Of a stretch of DNA of 60,727 nt, positions 30,059 to 38,729 are shown piece after piece (the first letter of the stretch is position 1; each line of letters opens with the position of its first letter). Source of the stretch: Gallionella sp. (GTDB lineage: Bacteria; Pseudomonadota; Gammaproteobacteria; Burkholderiales; Gallionellaceae); assembly GCA_028688275.1 (NCBI GenBank), contig JAQTYN010000014.1, positions 1 to 60,727 on the forward strand, read 5' to 3'. The notes beneath the pieces are model-generated. The model made no database searches. It was not told the DNA's origin and saw nothing but the letters and a program-made list of their open reading frames with translations. Both the position numbers and the translations under genes were made by a program.

Positions 30059-30572
30059 CATGACAGAAATGCTTAATCAGCGACTGGCCATGCTTGGCAG
30101 GTCTGGCATAATTGGGCTCGGTATCCTCGTTTGCAGTATCACGATCTACAACACAATGGTTGTTCCGATGCAACAAGCACTATCAGAGCAGCAACAGCGT
30201 GATAGCAAGCAGCCAAAATTAGTCGCATCCTTGTCCCAAGCTGATTGGCATGCACTGAAAAAGCAGTTACCTCCCGAAGCACAAGCGGATAGATTGGTCG
30301 CGAACATTTATCGTATTGCTGAGGATGCAAGGGTCAATCTTCGAGAAGCGGAGTACAAAGAGGATCACGCTGAAAAATCCAACGTGATGATGCGGCACTT
30401 AGATTTTGTTATAACGGGTGATTATTTCCAAATTCACCAGTTTTTATCCTCTGTGCTAAACAAAACACCTTCACTAGCACTTCGTTCAATTGCGTTCCAA
30501 AAGTCAAACGAAAAACAAGCTGAAGGGTTGCTGGACGTGCGAATTTCGATGACGTTGTACTTGGTAAAGTAG
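30051..30572 (+). CDS. PilO/GspM-like bitopic membrane protein
   Basis: A 173-residue protein with one membrane helix at about 18-36, a short coiled coil (QQALSEQQQRDSKQ) and a periplasmic ferredoxin-like domain. It would pair with the PilN-like protein to form the inner-membrane alignment complex. The start overlaps the previous gene by eight bases; an in-frame ATG three codons later is equally possible. Confidence 0.65.
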   Translation: MSSMTEMLNQRLAMLGRSGIIGLGILVCSITIYNTMVVPMQQALSEQQQRDSKQPKLVASLSQADWHALKKQLPPEAQADRLVANIYRIAEDARVNLREAEYKEDHAEKSNVMMRHLDFVITGDYFQIHQFLSSVLNKTPSLALRSIAFQKSNEKQAEGLLDVRISMTLYLVK

Positions 30573-30641
30573 CAAAGCAGTTATCAATCATTCATGACGA
30601 TCTAAGCCCACATAATTGTTGTAGAAACTACCTTGGTAAAA

Positions 30642-32513
30642 ATGACACGCTCAACTCAACACATTGTCGCAATGTTCAATATTGTCCTATTGCTCACGGC
30701 TTGCGCCGCTACAACCGCACCAGAATTTACGCGCGGAAAGCATTTGCTGGAACAAGGAAATGTTGACGAGGGCTTGGCTGTTTTGGAAAAATTGGCGAAC
30801 CAAAATCCCAAAACGGGAGAGTATCGTGCTTATTATTTTAGGCAACGAGAGGCGGCAGTGAATGCTTTGCTCGTCCAAGCAGATGATGAACGTCGAGCAG
30901 GACGCGACGCGCAAGCTGAAAAAATTTACCAACACATTGATGCCCTTGATAAGGGCAATATACGTGCAGCACTGGGTCTGGTGGAGTTAGAGCAAACACG
31001 TCGTCATGGACATTTGCTGGACCAAGCAAAAGTCATGCAACAATCAGGCAAAACAAGTGAGGCGCAAGAACAGTTGCGCGCAATTCTGTCCGAGAATCCT
31101 AGACATTTGGCGGCATTGCAATTGCAAAAAGAGATTGAGTACAGCGAACAACAAAAAGCACAAGCCGCGCCCTTGCTACACACTAAGTTTAAAAAACCGA
31201 TCACACTCGAGTTCCGTGAAGCCCCCATCAAGGGCGTTTTTGAGGTGTTGTCTCAATCCTCTGATATCAATTTTATTCTCGACAAGGAAATCAGTCCCGA
31301 TCTGCGCACCAGTATCGTCGCACGAAATACTACGTTAGATGAAGTGCTGGGAATACTACTGACCACCAATCATCTCGATCAAAAGGTGCTTAACGACAAC
31401 ACGATTCTGATTTATTCCTCAACCCCAGAAAAAAAGCGGGAATATCAGGAATTGATGCTCAAAAGTTTTTATCTGGAAAATGCGGACGCAAAACAGGTTG
31501 CTGCCATGATTAAAACGATGGTCAAAACCAAGGATATATTTGTAGATGAAAAATTAAACTTGGTGATGATGCGCGACACACCTGAAGCCGTGCGTTTCGC
31601 GGAGCAATTGGTCGCTATGCAAGATAAGCCAGACCCTGAAGTGATGCTGGATCTGGAGGTTTTGGAAGTCACTAATACGCGTTTGCTCAATCTTGGTATC
31701 AATTATCCATCACAAGCTAGCTTAGGCATAAAAGGTGCCGCAGGAACAGCGGGCAGCGTGATGTTGCCAGAATTGCGCAATGGGGTATCACAACTGATTT
31801 CATTGACGCTACCTAACCCTGCGTTGGTCGCCAATTTACAAGAACAAGATGGAAAAACAAATTTACTCGCGAATCCGCGCATTCGTGTCAAAAATCGAGA
31901 AAAAGCTAAAATTCATATTGGAGATCGCGTTCCTGTCATTACGACGATGGCGGGTTCTATTGGTGGATTTGTTTCTGAGTCGGTCAGTTATCTTGATGTA
32001 GGGCTGAAACTCGACGTAGAACCCACCGTTTATTTGGAAGGGGATGTAGGCATTAAGGTTGGATTGGAGGTTAGTAATATCGTGAGGGAAGTAACAGGCA
32101 AAACCAATACCAATACACTGACCTATCAAATTGGTACTCGACATGCCACGACGGTACTTCGTTTGCATGACGGAGAAACGCAAATCCTCGCTGGATTGAT
32201 TAGCAATGAAGATCGCAATGTCACGAACAAAATACCTGGTCTAGGTGACTTTCCCTTGCTAGGAAGACTATTTTCCAATAAAAACGATACCAAAAATAAA
32301 TCAGAAATTGTTTTGTTGATTACCCCTCATGTGATACGTAACATCACGCGACCCGCTGCCGAAAGAACGGAATTTTTATCTGGGACGGATATGTCTGCGG
32401 GGCGGAAAATAGTGCTCCCCAAAGAAAAAGCCGAGCCAATTTCCAACAAAGCCGCCCCCGTTGAAGTACCACCCAATCCAGTACCCATGGTGCCACTTAC
32501 CCCTGCGCCTTAG
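30642..32513 (+). CDS. Secretin lipoprotein, GspD-like, with TPR N-terminus
   Basis: The predicted outer-membrane channel (623 residues). It has a lipoprotein signal with lipobox LTAC (C21), then TPR-like helices (about 25-165), an N0/STN domain (ITLEFREAPIKGVFEVLSQ), an N1-like domain and a C-terminal secretin domain with VPVITT and LAGLISNEDRNVTNKIPGLGD. A secretin that is itself a lipoprotein with its own TPR may not need a separate pilotin such as PilF/PilW or GspS. The frame is open from a TTG at 30633; ATG 30642 starts a better signal peptide. Confidence 0.92.
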   Translation: MTRSTQHIVAMFNIVLLLTACAATTAPEFTRGKHLLEQGNVDEGLAVLEKLANQNPKTGEYRAYYFRQREAAVNALLVQADDERRAGRDAQAEKIYQHIDALDKGNIRAALGLVELEQTRRHGHLLDQAKVMQQSGKTSEAQEQLRAILSENPRHLAALQLQKEIEYSEQQKAQAAPLLHTKFKKPITLEFREAPIKGVFEVLSQSSDINFILDKEISPDLRTSIVARNTTLDEVLGILLTTNHLDQKVLNDNTILIYSSTPEKKREYQELMLKSFYLENADAKQVAAMIKTMVKTKDIFVDEKLNLVMMRDTPEAVRFAEQLVAMQDKPDPEVMLDLEVLEVTNTRLLNLGINYPSQASLGIKGAAGTAGSVMLPELRNGVSQLISLTLPNPALVANLQEQDGKTNLLANPRIRVKNREKAKIHIGDRVPVITTMAGSIGGFVSESVSYLDVGLKLDVEPTVYLEGDVGIKVGLEVSNIVREVTGKTNTNTLTYQIGTRHATTVLRLHDGETQILAGLISNEDRNVTNKIPGLGDFPLLGRLFSNKNDTKNKSEIVLLITPHVIRNITRPAAERTEFLSGTDMSAGRKIVLPKEKAEPISNKAAPVEVPPNPVPMVPLTPAP

Positions 32514-32519
32514 GATGGC

Positions 32520-33032
32520 ATGAAAACCTATAGTTGCGATTCTAAAAATTCTCTGGTGGCTACGTCACATCGTGGATTCACGTTGATAGAAATATTGGTT
32601 ACATTGGCGATTGTCGCGATGCTCGCCTCAATGGCCATGCCGCTTGCCGAACTCAGTGTAAAACGTAGCCACGAACAAGACCTGCGTCGCAGCCTGCGCG
32701 AAATTCGTACGGCAATAGATGCATATAAACAAGCTGTAGATGAAGGGCGTATCCAAAAAATGGTCGGAACGTCGGGCTATCCAAAATCTTTAGAGTTGTT
32801 GGTAGAGGGCGTGGAGGATGCTAAAAGCCCCACAAAATCGCGTATTTATTTTTTGCGCCGCATTCCTCGAGATCCCTTTGTATCGGATACCAATCTCAAA
32901 CCAGTCGAGACATGGGGAAAGCGCAGTTATGCTAGCCCGCCTGACGATCCCAAAACAGGCGACGATGTATTTGATGTGTATTCATTGCAAGCAGGCGTAG
33001 GGATCAATGGCATCCCCTATCGGGAGTGGTAA
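32520..33032 (+). CDS. Pseudopilin (minor, GspG/H-like)
   Basis: A 170-residue prepilin-like protein with an unusually long leader of about 20 residues before the cleavage site (HRG/FTLIEIL, Glu at +5 present), a hydrophobic stem and a globular part with RIPRDPF and a C-terminal GINGIPYREW. AGGATGG precedes the ATG. Its stop is followed immediately by the next ATG. Confidence 0.85.
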   Translation: MKTYSCDSKNSLVATSHRGFTLIEILVTLAIVAMLASMAMPLAELSVKRSHEQDLRRSLREIRTAIDAYKQAVDEGRIQKMVGTSGYPKSLELLVEGVEDAKSPTKSRIYFLRRIPRDPFVSDTNLKPVETWGKRSYASPPDDPKTGDDVFDVYSLQAGVGINGIPYREW

Positions 33033-33407
33033 ATGAAATATAAAGCTGGTTTTACCCTGATTGAATTGATTGTGGTGATGGTGATTGTTGCTTTATTGGC
33101 TTCCATCGTTGCGCCAAAATATATTCGTAACAGCGAGCGTGCAAAAGAAACCGTACTCAAAGAAAACTTGTTCGTCATGCGAGATGCTTTGCAGAAATAT
33201 TATGGTGACAAAAATGAATATCCAGCTGAACTTGCTGATTTAGTGACTAAAAAATACCTGCGTAAAATCCCAGTTGATCCCATGACTGAAAATGATAAAA
33301 CGTGGAAAGTCATTTCACCCGAAGCAGGGATAAAGGGGAATGTCTATGATGTTCGCAGCGGCGCGACGGGCAATGCCGCTGATGGCACACCCTATTCGGA
33401 ATGGTGA
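33033..33407 (+). CDS. Pseudopilin (minor, GspG-like)
   Basis: A 124-residue prepilin-like protein with a short leader, cleavage at KAG/FTLIELI (Glu +5 present), and the GspG-like motifs DALQKYY, YPAELADLV and KIPVDPMT. It ends in GTPYSEW, similar to the ends of its two neighbours, which suggests that the three pseudopilins arose by duplication. Confidence 0.87.
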   Translation: MKYKAGFTLIELIVVMVIVALLASIVAPKYIRNSERAKETVLKENLFVMRDALQKYYGDKNEYPAELADLVTKKYLRKIPVDPMTENDKTWKVISPEAGIKGNVYDVRSGATGNAADGTPYSEW

Positions 33408-33865
33408 ACGTGCAACATTCTCAACAAGGTTTTACCTATTTGATGGCGTTATTCGCCGTTGCTATCGTGGGGTTGACCCTTGCCCTCACGGGGCAGGTCT
33501 GGCACACAGAAGTCCGTCGAGAAAAAGAAGTTGAGTTGCTATTTGTCGGGGGAGAATTCCGTCAGGCGATTCGACGCTACTACCAAAATAACGGGCAATA
33601 TCCGCAGAGGCTGGAAGACTTGCTCAAAGACCCGCGCCAGCCCACGACAGTCCGATACCTCAGAAAAATATACCCCGATCCCATCACTGGTCAAAAAGAT
33701 TGGGGCTTTGTTATGGGGCCCAATAGTGGCATTGTCGCCGTGCATAGTTTGTCGGATGCGATGCCTTTAAAATCAGCTGGATTTTCATTAGCAGATCAGG
33801 ATTTTTTGGGTAAGAAAAAGTATTCGGAGTGGCAGTTCGCAGGCCTGCCTGTCGTGGTCAGATAG
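33401..33865 (+). CDS. Atypical pseudopilin lacking Glu at +5
   Basis: A 154-residue protein with a prepilin-like N-terminus whose cleavage site reads QG/FTYLMAL: +5 is Met instead of the conserved Glu. In T2SS only the tip subunit GspK normally lacks this residue, so this may be the tip of the pseudopilus. The rest shares YYQNNGQYP and the KKYSEW motif with the other two. It overlaps the previous gene by seven bases and ends the secretion operon. Confidence 0.8.
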   Translation: MVNVQHSQQGFTYLMALFAVAIVGLTLALTGQVWHTEVRREKEVELLFVGGEFRQAIRRYYQNNGQYPQRLEDLLKDPRQPTTVRYLRKIYPDPITGQKDWGFVMGPNSGIVAVHSLSDAMPLKSAGFSLADQDFLGKKKYSEWQFAGLPVVVR

Positions 33866-34324
33866 ATCGGGTGAAGGCTGAATTTTGAGTCGATACGCCA
33901 TGCTTTTTACTGCGCGTATCCAGCTCGTTAACGTTGAGGGAGGCTGCGACAGTCATTTCGCCGCTTCCCGCAAATTCACCCCTCACACATCACAAGTTCG
34001 ATTGCCCACTCAGGCAACTCTTTGTTTAAAGCCCGTTGGGAATTATGTGCGTCATCTGACGCCTCTATTCCAGATTGATCAGAACATAGATGTCCATTTT
34101 TTTCAGCTAGCCTTCCTTTTCGAAAGTCAATCAAGCCAAGATGCGCTTTCATTCTTGCGGGTAGCGTTGGAAAAAATAGTGCGTGTGTGCTGATTGAAGA
34201 TTAGGTCGATAAAGTAATTAATCTGTTATGATACATACGATTTTTAGAATGAAATCAATAGGGTTTGGGTGGCTCGCAGCGTTCAAAACTGCGGCGTGGT
34301 GGATCGTTGTGTTTGGGGGTGGAT
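33866..34324. other. 459-bp gap without a supported gene
   Basis: This stretch separates the secretion operon from the Rhs gene. A TTG-started frame of 102 codons exists at 33885-34193, but it has no convincing ribosome-binding site or recognisable product. TATGAT near 34228 could serve as a -10 box for the Rhs gene, without a good -35. No strong terminator hairpin was seen. Confidence 0.5.
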
Positions 34325-37300
34325 ATGAGTAGGCTGAAATTAAAACGGTTGGCGCGGAAAATGGCGGTGATGTTATTGCTTGCTGTGGCGTTGCCTGCAT
34401 ATTCTGCGTGTATATCATATTTGCCATCTCCCAATCACACGATAACGTTCACTGGTTCGATGATTACAACGGTCAACGGAATTGCTCAGCCTGCTGCTGC
34501 TTCACCTGATAAATCGCATAATCCAATTATATTTGCGAGTGCGAGTCCGCTTGGTGCTGATATTTTTAAAGAGTGCAATGGCGTTTTTCCTTCTACGACA
34601 ATAAGTTTTACCAAAGCGAATCGCTATGAAAACGCAGTATGGACTGGTCAATCTTCTAATGGGGTGATTACCGCGACGAAGACCATGGTGGCAACTGGAG
34701 TGCCTCCAGGCGCGACATCATATGTGTGGGTAGGAGGGGGAACGGCAACTTACGACATTCGGACTGGGTATTTTACGTTCCAAAAAAATCAGCATTTGTC
34801 TATTATGTCTATAGGTCCGTTGGGTCCAGTCAGGACGGGGATCAAGACGACGGGGAATGTTAGCGGAACCTGGCCAATATTGACTGCCTGCGATACAAAG
34901 AATCTAAATACAAAAGGTGGAGCAACATCGGGAAATTCTGATCAAGAAGCACCTGGTATTTGTCCACTTCAAAATACGGCATCTAGAGACCCAGTGGATT
35001 TAGCAAGCGGGTATTACTATGACACGCTGAAACTCATTGAAGTCAACGCTCCTGGAGTGCCATTGCAATTTGGGTTGAGTTATAACTCTGGAAGCTTGGG
35101 GGATGGCATAGTTGGTGTTGGTTGGCGACATTCATACCAATTCAAGCTTGATGATCTAGTAAGTTCTGTTTTAGTCGCCTGGCCAGATGGTCATGTTTCC
35201 TCATATCAGAGAAATGTGGGAGGGATATATACTGTAAACGGCTTTATCCCTGCTGCTGAAGGTTTGTTCAAGAATGCGAATCTTACCTATACACTGACTG
35301 ATCGCAAGCAGCAAACGTATATTTTCGATTCGACTGGTAATTTGATTCGCACAATTGACCGAAATGGTTTCGTCAAAAATTTTGCATACCTTGCTGGTAA
35401 ACTTGATCGTGTCACGGATGCCTTGTCAGGGCGTTTTCTACAATTCACCTACGATATCAATACTGGAAATGTAGCTTCCGTTGCTTCATCTGATGGAGAA
35501 GTGGTCTCGCTGACCTATGATTTGCCAACGGGCGATCTACTCCTTGTTAATGATGTGCTTGGTGGGACGACTTCCTTTACTTATGATACCAATCACCGTT
35601 TATTGACCAAGATGAATCCGCTTGGAGGGGGGGTGACCAACACCTATGATCCCGCGACAAGCAAGGTTTCTACACAGGATGATGGATTGTTAACGACCCC
35701 GCTGGAGTCTTTTGCCTATGCTACTGATGCAGTGACTGGTGGGACTTCAATGTCTTATGGCAATCGCAACGGGTCAACCAATAGCTATAATTTTGATGCT
35801 AGTTGCCATCTGGTCTCCCAAACGGATCCACATAGTGGGAGAGAGTCCCGCTTATTTGATCCTGCGACTGGTCAGCAGACCTCTTATACGGATCCACTTA
35901 ACAATCAGACAAGATTTACTTATGATTCGGCAGGTTATATCCTTTCCCGCACGGATGCGACAGGCAAGATTGCCAGCAACACCTACGATGCGGCACATAA
36001 CATTGTTAGCAGTACCGACGAGGCAGGTAATGTCACCAGCATGACCTATGGGTTGAACCATCAGATGCTTAGCAGAACCGAGCCAAGTGGCAAAGTGACG
36101 ACCTATACCTACAATGCACAAGGGTTGCTCGCAACCATGACAGTACCCAACGGTGGGGTGACCAGCTATACCTACGACCTGCAAGGCAACCTCGTCAGCA
36201 AGCTCGCACCATCAGGCTTGACCACCACCTATACCTACGATGCAGCAGGTCGTGTATTGACCGCCTCCCAAGGTGTTGGCAAGGTTTGGGCTTGGACATA
36301 TGACCTGAAAGGTAATGTGCTGACCGAAACCAACCCAGTGGGGGCGGTCACCGCCTACACTTATGACGTGCTGGGTCGAATGGACAGCAAGACAATGCCC
36401 AACGCTGGCATTATTGGGTATTTTTATGATGCGAACAATAACCTGATCAGCGTGATTGACCCATTGGGTGGATTCTCCGATTACGCCTACGATGCAGACG
36501 ACAAGCTGATCAGCATCACTGACCCCATGGGGCGCGTCACGACCCTGACCCGCGATGCCAAGGGCAGAGTGACCAGCACCATCAAACCGTTGGGGAACAC
36601 ACGCACCTTAAGCTATGATGCAGCGGACAACCTGATCAGCGTTCGCGACGCACTGGGCAACGCGCAAAGTATGGCCTACGACAGCCTGCGCCGTCTGACA
36701 TCCTCGACCAATGTGCTCGGCAGCATTGCTTCTCAAACATTCGATGTCAACGGCAACCGACTGAGTTTTACCGATACCAAAGGCAATGTCACCAGTTTTA
36801 CCTATGATGTGGTCAATCGCATCACGCGGGTCACCACCGCCGATGGTGGTGCAGTGAATTACACCTACAACACGCTTGATCAGGTGGCGACAGCGACCAA
36901 CGCACGGGGGCAAGTAGCAAGTTACACTTACGACCTAGCAGGTCGCCTGACCTCCATGGTCGACCCAGCGGGTACGATTACCCTGACTTATGACGCCAAT
37001 GGCAATGTGTTGACGGTAGCCGATGCGACAGGGACGTTGAGTTACAGCTACGATGCGGTGAACCGCAAGATCAGTCACACCGATGCCTTCGGTAATGTCA
37101 TCGCCTATGCCTACGATGCGGCGGGCAACCTGACCAGCCTGACCTACCCTGGCGGCAAGGTAGTGAGCTATGCATATGACCTGAACAACCGCATGACCAC
37201 CGTAACCGACTGGTCTGGTCACATCACCCGCTACACCTACAACGCGAATGGCGAAATGACCGCCATTGCTCGCGCCAACTTAACCAGTGCAGCACTTGGC

Positions 37301-38449
37301 TACGATGTGAACGGCCAACTAACCACGCTGGCGGAAACCTTCCCGCTGGTCGCCAATAATTATTCAGTCGTGTATGCCTACGACCCCAATGGCAACATCA
37401 CCTCAGAAACGATGACTCCTGCACCCGCAGCGGCCAATGTTGCCGCGATGGCAATGACCTATGGAGCAGACAACCGTCTGTCCATCGTGAATGCGCTGCC
37501 CATCACCTTTGATGCCGATGGCAACATGACGGGGGGCGTACTGGGTGGCGTTGCCGCCACCTTCGCCTACAGTGCCCGCTCACACTTAACTGGCGTGGGA
37601 ACCAGTAGCTATATTTACAACGCGATGGGCAATCGTATCTCCGCGAGCAATGCGGCCGTGGTCACCCGCTATGTGGTTGACCCGAATGCCTCGTTGCTGC
37701 GCGTGCTGATGGAGACCAGCTCCACGGGAGTCCCAATCGCCTATTACGTGTATGGGGCAAGCGGATTGATCAGCCGCGAAGATGCTGCACTCGCCTACCG
37801 CACCTACCACTATGACCTGCGCGGCAGCACGGTGAAACTGGCCGATGCCACAGGTGTGGTCACCGACACCTACAACTATGGGGTCTATGGCGAGGCATTG
37901 CCCAGCACGGGTGTTACGCCGAATCCGTTCCGATACAACGCCCGCGACGGCGTGATGACCGAGCCGAATGGCTTGTATTACATGCGCGCCCGCTACTACT
38001 TGCCAGAGCTCAAACGCTTCGTCAATCGCGATGTGCTGCTGGGGGATATCACCGACTCCCTGACGCTGAATCGGTTTGCGTATGTGAATGGGAATCCGAT
38101 TGGGTTTGTGGATCCGAGTGGCTATTTTGCGTCAACTGGGCGAGTGTACGCTTTGCCCAATGAGAATAGCACACCACCAACTACGAAAACTGATCCTAGT
38201 TGTATGGCAATTTGTTATGGACGCACTTGGTCCAGAGGTGATTGTGAAATCTGTGGTGGGGTAGCTGGAAAAGACAAGGACATAGCTATTCGTCAAAAGT
38301 GCGAGTCGCAGTGCCAAGTTTCCGCAAATACTCCCCCACTGGAATTTGATCAGGAGAAAATACGTAAAAATATTGAAAGACAGTTAGAGATGAACCTGCC
38401 TAAGAAGCCGCCGCCACCAAGGGGTGATGGCGGTGGCGTAAGAGGCTAG
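34325..38449 (+). CDS. Rhs/YD-repeat secreted protein with Cys-rich tip
   Basis: A 1374-residue protein with a Sec signal peptide ending VALPAYSA, an N-terminal domain of about 190 residues that I do not recognise, then RDPVDLASGYYYDT, a DUF6531-like entry to a shell of YD repeats (TYxYDxxGxxx, several tens of copies). The Rhs core ends with YYMRARYYLPELKRFVNRD, and DPSGY follows at about 1263-1267. The last 107 residues form a short, different tip with six Cys in three close pairs (CMAIC, CEIC, CESQC) and a Pro-rich end. The start is ATG 34325, with GGGGGTGG upstream. The bounding DPxG motif is where polymorphic toxins attach, but no known toxin domain is recognisable here. Confidence 0.92.
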   Translation: MSRLKLKRLARKMAVMLLLAVALPAYSACISYLPSPNHTITFTGSMITTVNGIAQPAAASPDKSHNPIIFASASPLGADIFKECNGVFPSTTISFTKANRYENAVWTGQSSNGVITATKTMVATGVPPGATSYVWVGGGTATYDIRTGYFTFQKNQHLSIMSIGPLGPVRTGIKTTGNVSGTWPILTACDTKNLNTKGGATSGNSDQEAPGICPLQNTASRDPVDLASGYYYDTLKLIEVNAPGVPLQFGLSYNSGSLGDGIVGVGWRHSYQFKLDDLVSSVLVAWPDGHVSSYQRNVGGIYTVNGFIPAAEGLFKNANLTYTLTDRKQQTYIFDSTGNLIRTIDRNGFVKNFAYLAGKLDRVTDALSGRFLQFTYDINTGNVASVASSDGEVVSLTYDLPTGDLLLVNDVLGGTTSFTYDTNHRLLTKMNPLGGGVTNTYDPATSKVSTQDDGLLTTPLESFAYATDAVTGGTSMSYGNRNGSTNSYNFDASCHLVSQTDPHSGRESRLFDPATGQQTSYTDPLNNQTRFTYDSAGYILSRTDATGKIASNTYDAAHNIVSSTDEAGNVTSMTYGLNHQMLSRTEPSGKVTTYTYNAQGLLATMTVPNGGVTSYTYDLQGNLVSKLAPSGLTTTYTYDAAGRVLTASQGVGKVWAWTYDLKGNVLTETNPVGAVTAYTYDVLGRMDSKTMPNAGIIGYFYDANNNLISVIDPLGGFSDYAYDADDKLISITDPMGRVTTLTRDAKGRVTSTIKPLGNTRTLSYDAADNLISVRDALGNAQSMAYDSLRRLTSSTNVLGSIASQTFDVNGNRLSFTDTKGNVTSFTYDVVNRITRVTTADGGAVNYTYNTLDQVATATNARGQVASYTYDLAGRLTSMVDPAGTITLTYDANGNVLTVADATGTLSYSYDAVNRKISHTDAFGNVIAYAYDAAGNLTSLTYPGGKVVSYAYDLNNRMTTVTDWSGHITRYTYNANGEMTAIARANLTSAALGYDVNGQLTTLAETFPLVANNYSVVYAYDPNGNITSETMTPAPAAANVAAMAMTYGADNRLSIVNALPITFDADGNMTGGVLGGVAATFAYSARSHLTGVGTSSYIYNAMGNRISASNAAVVTRYVVDPNASLLRVLMETSSTGVPIAYYVYGASGLISREDAALAYRTYHYDLRGSTVKLADATGVVTDTYNYGVYGEALPSTGVTPNPFRYNARDGVMTEPNGLYYMRARYYLPELKRFVNRDVLLGDITDSLTLNRFAYVNGNPIGFVDPSGYFASTGRVYALPNENSTPPTTKTDPSCMAICYGRTWSRGDCEICGGVAGKDKDIAIRQKCESQCQVSANTPPLEFDQEKIRKNIERQLEMNLPKKPPPPRGDGGGVRG

Positions 38450-38463
38450 CGTCAAGATTATGA

Positions 38464-38492
38464 GCATAACTGGGGGCAGGCCACAGTTATGC
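38464..38492. repeat. Perfect 9-bp hairpin after the Rhs gene
   Basis: GCATAACTG (38464-38472) pairs with CAGTTATGC (38484-38492), 16 bases after the Rhs stop. No T-run follows, so it is a weak terminator candidate at best. Confidence 0.4.
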
Positions 38493-38729
38493 AGAATCCG
38501 TACAAAATAATCATCAAACCAGTTTTGTAGGCAAGCTAGCCTATGGCAATCGCACACATTTAAAGAGCGTGAGTCATTAGGTAATCCAGCATTTTGCAAG
38601 AACTTTCGGTTGTTTGCTGCACAAAACACCGAAAGCTCCGCGATTAAATTTAATTTAAGTACCACCTCCACTCAGTGGAGAAGAAAACCAAAATCCCCTT
38701 TTGCCAAATTTTTAATGGACGGAGCAACC

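Noticed and set aside
33885-34193. 102-codon TTG-started frame between the secretion operon and the Rhs gene
   Set aside because: No convincing ribosome-binding site, no signal peptide or recognisable domain, and a composition typical of non-coding sequence.
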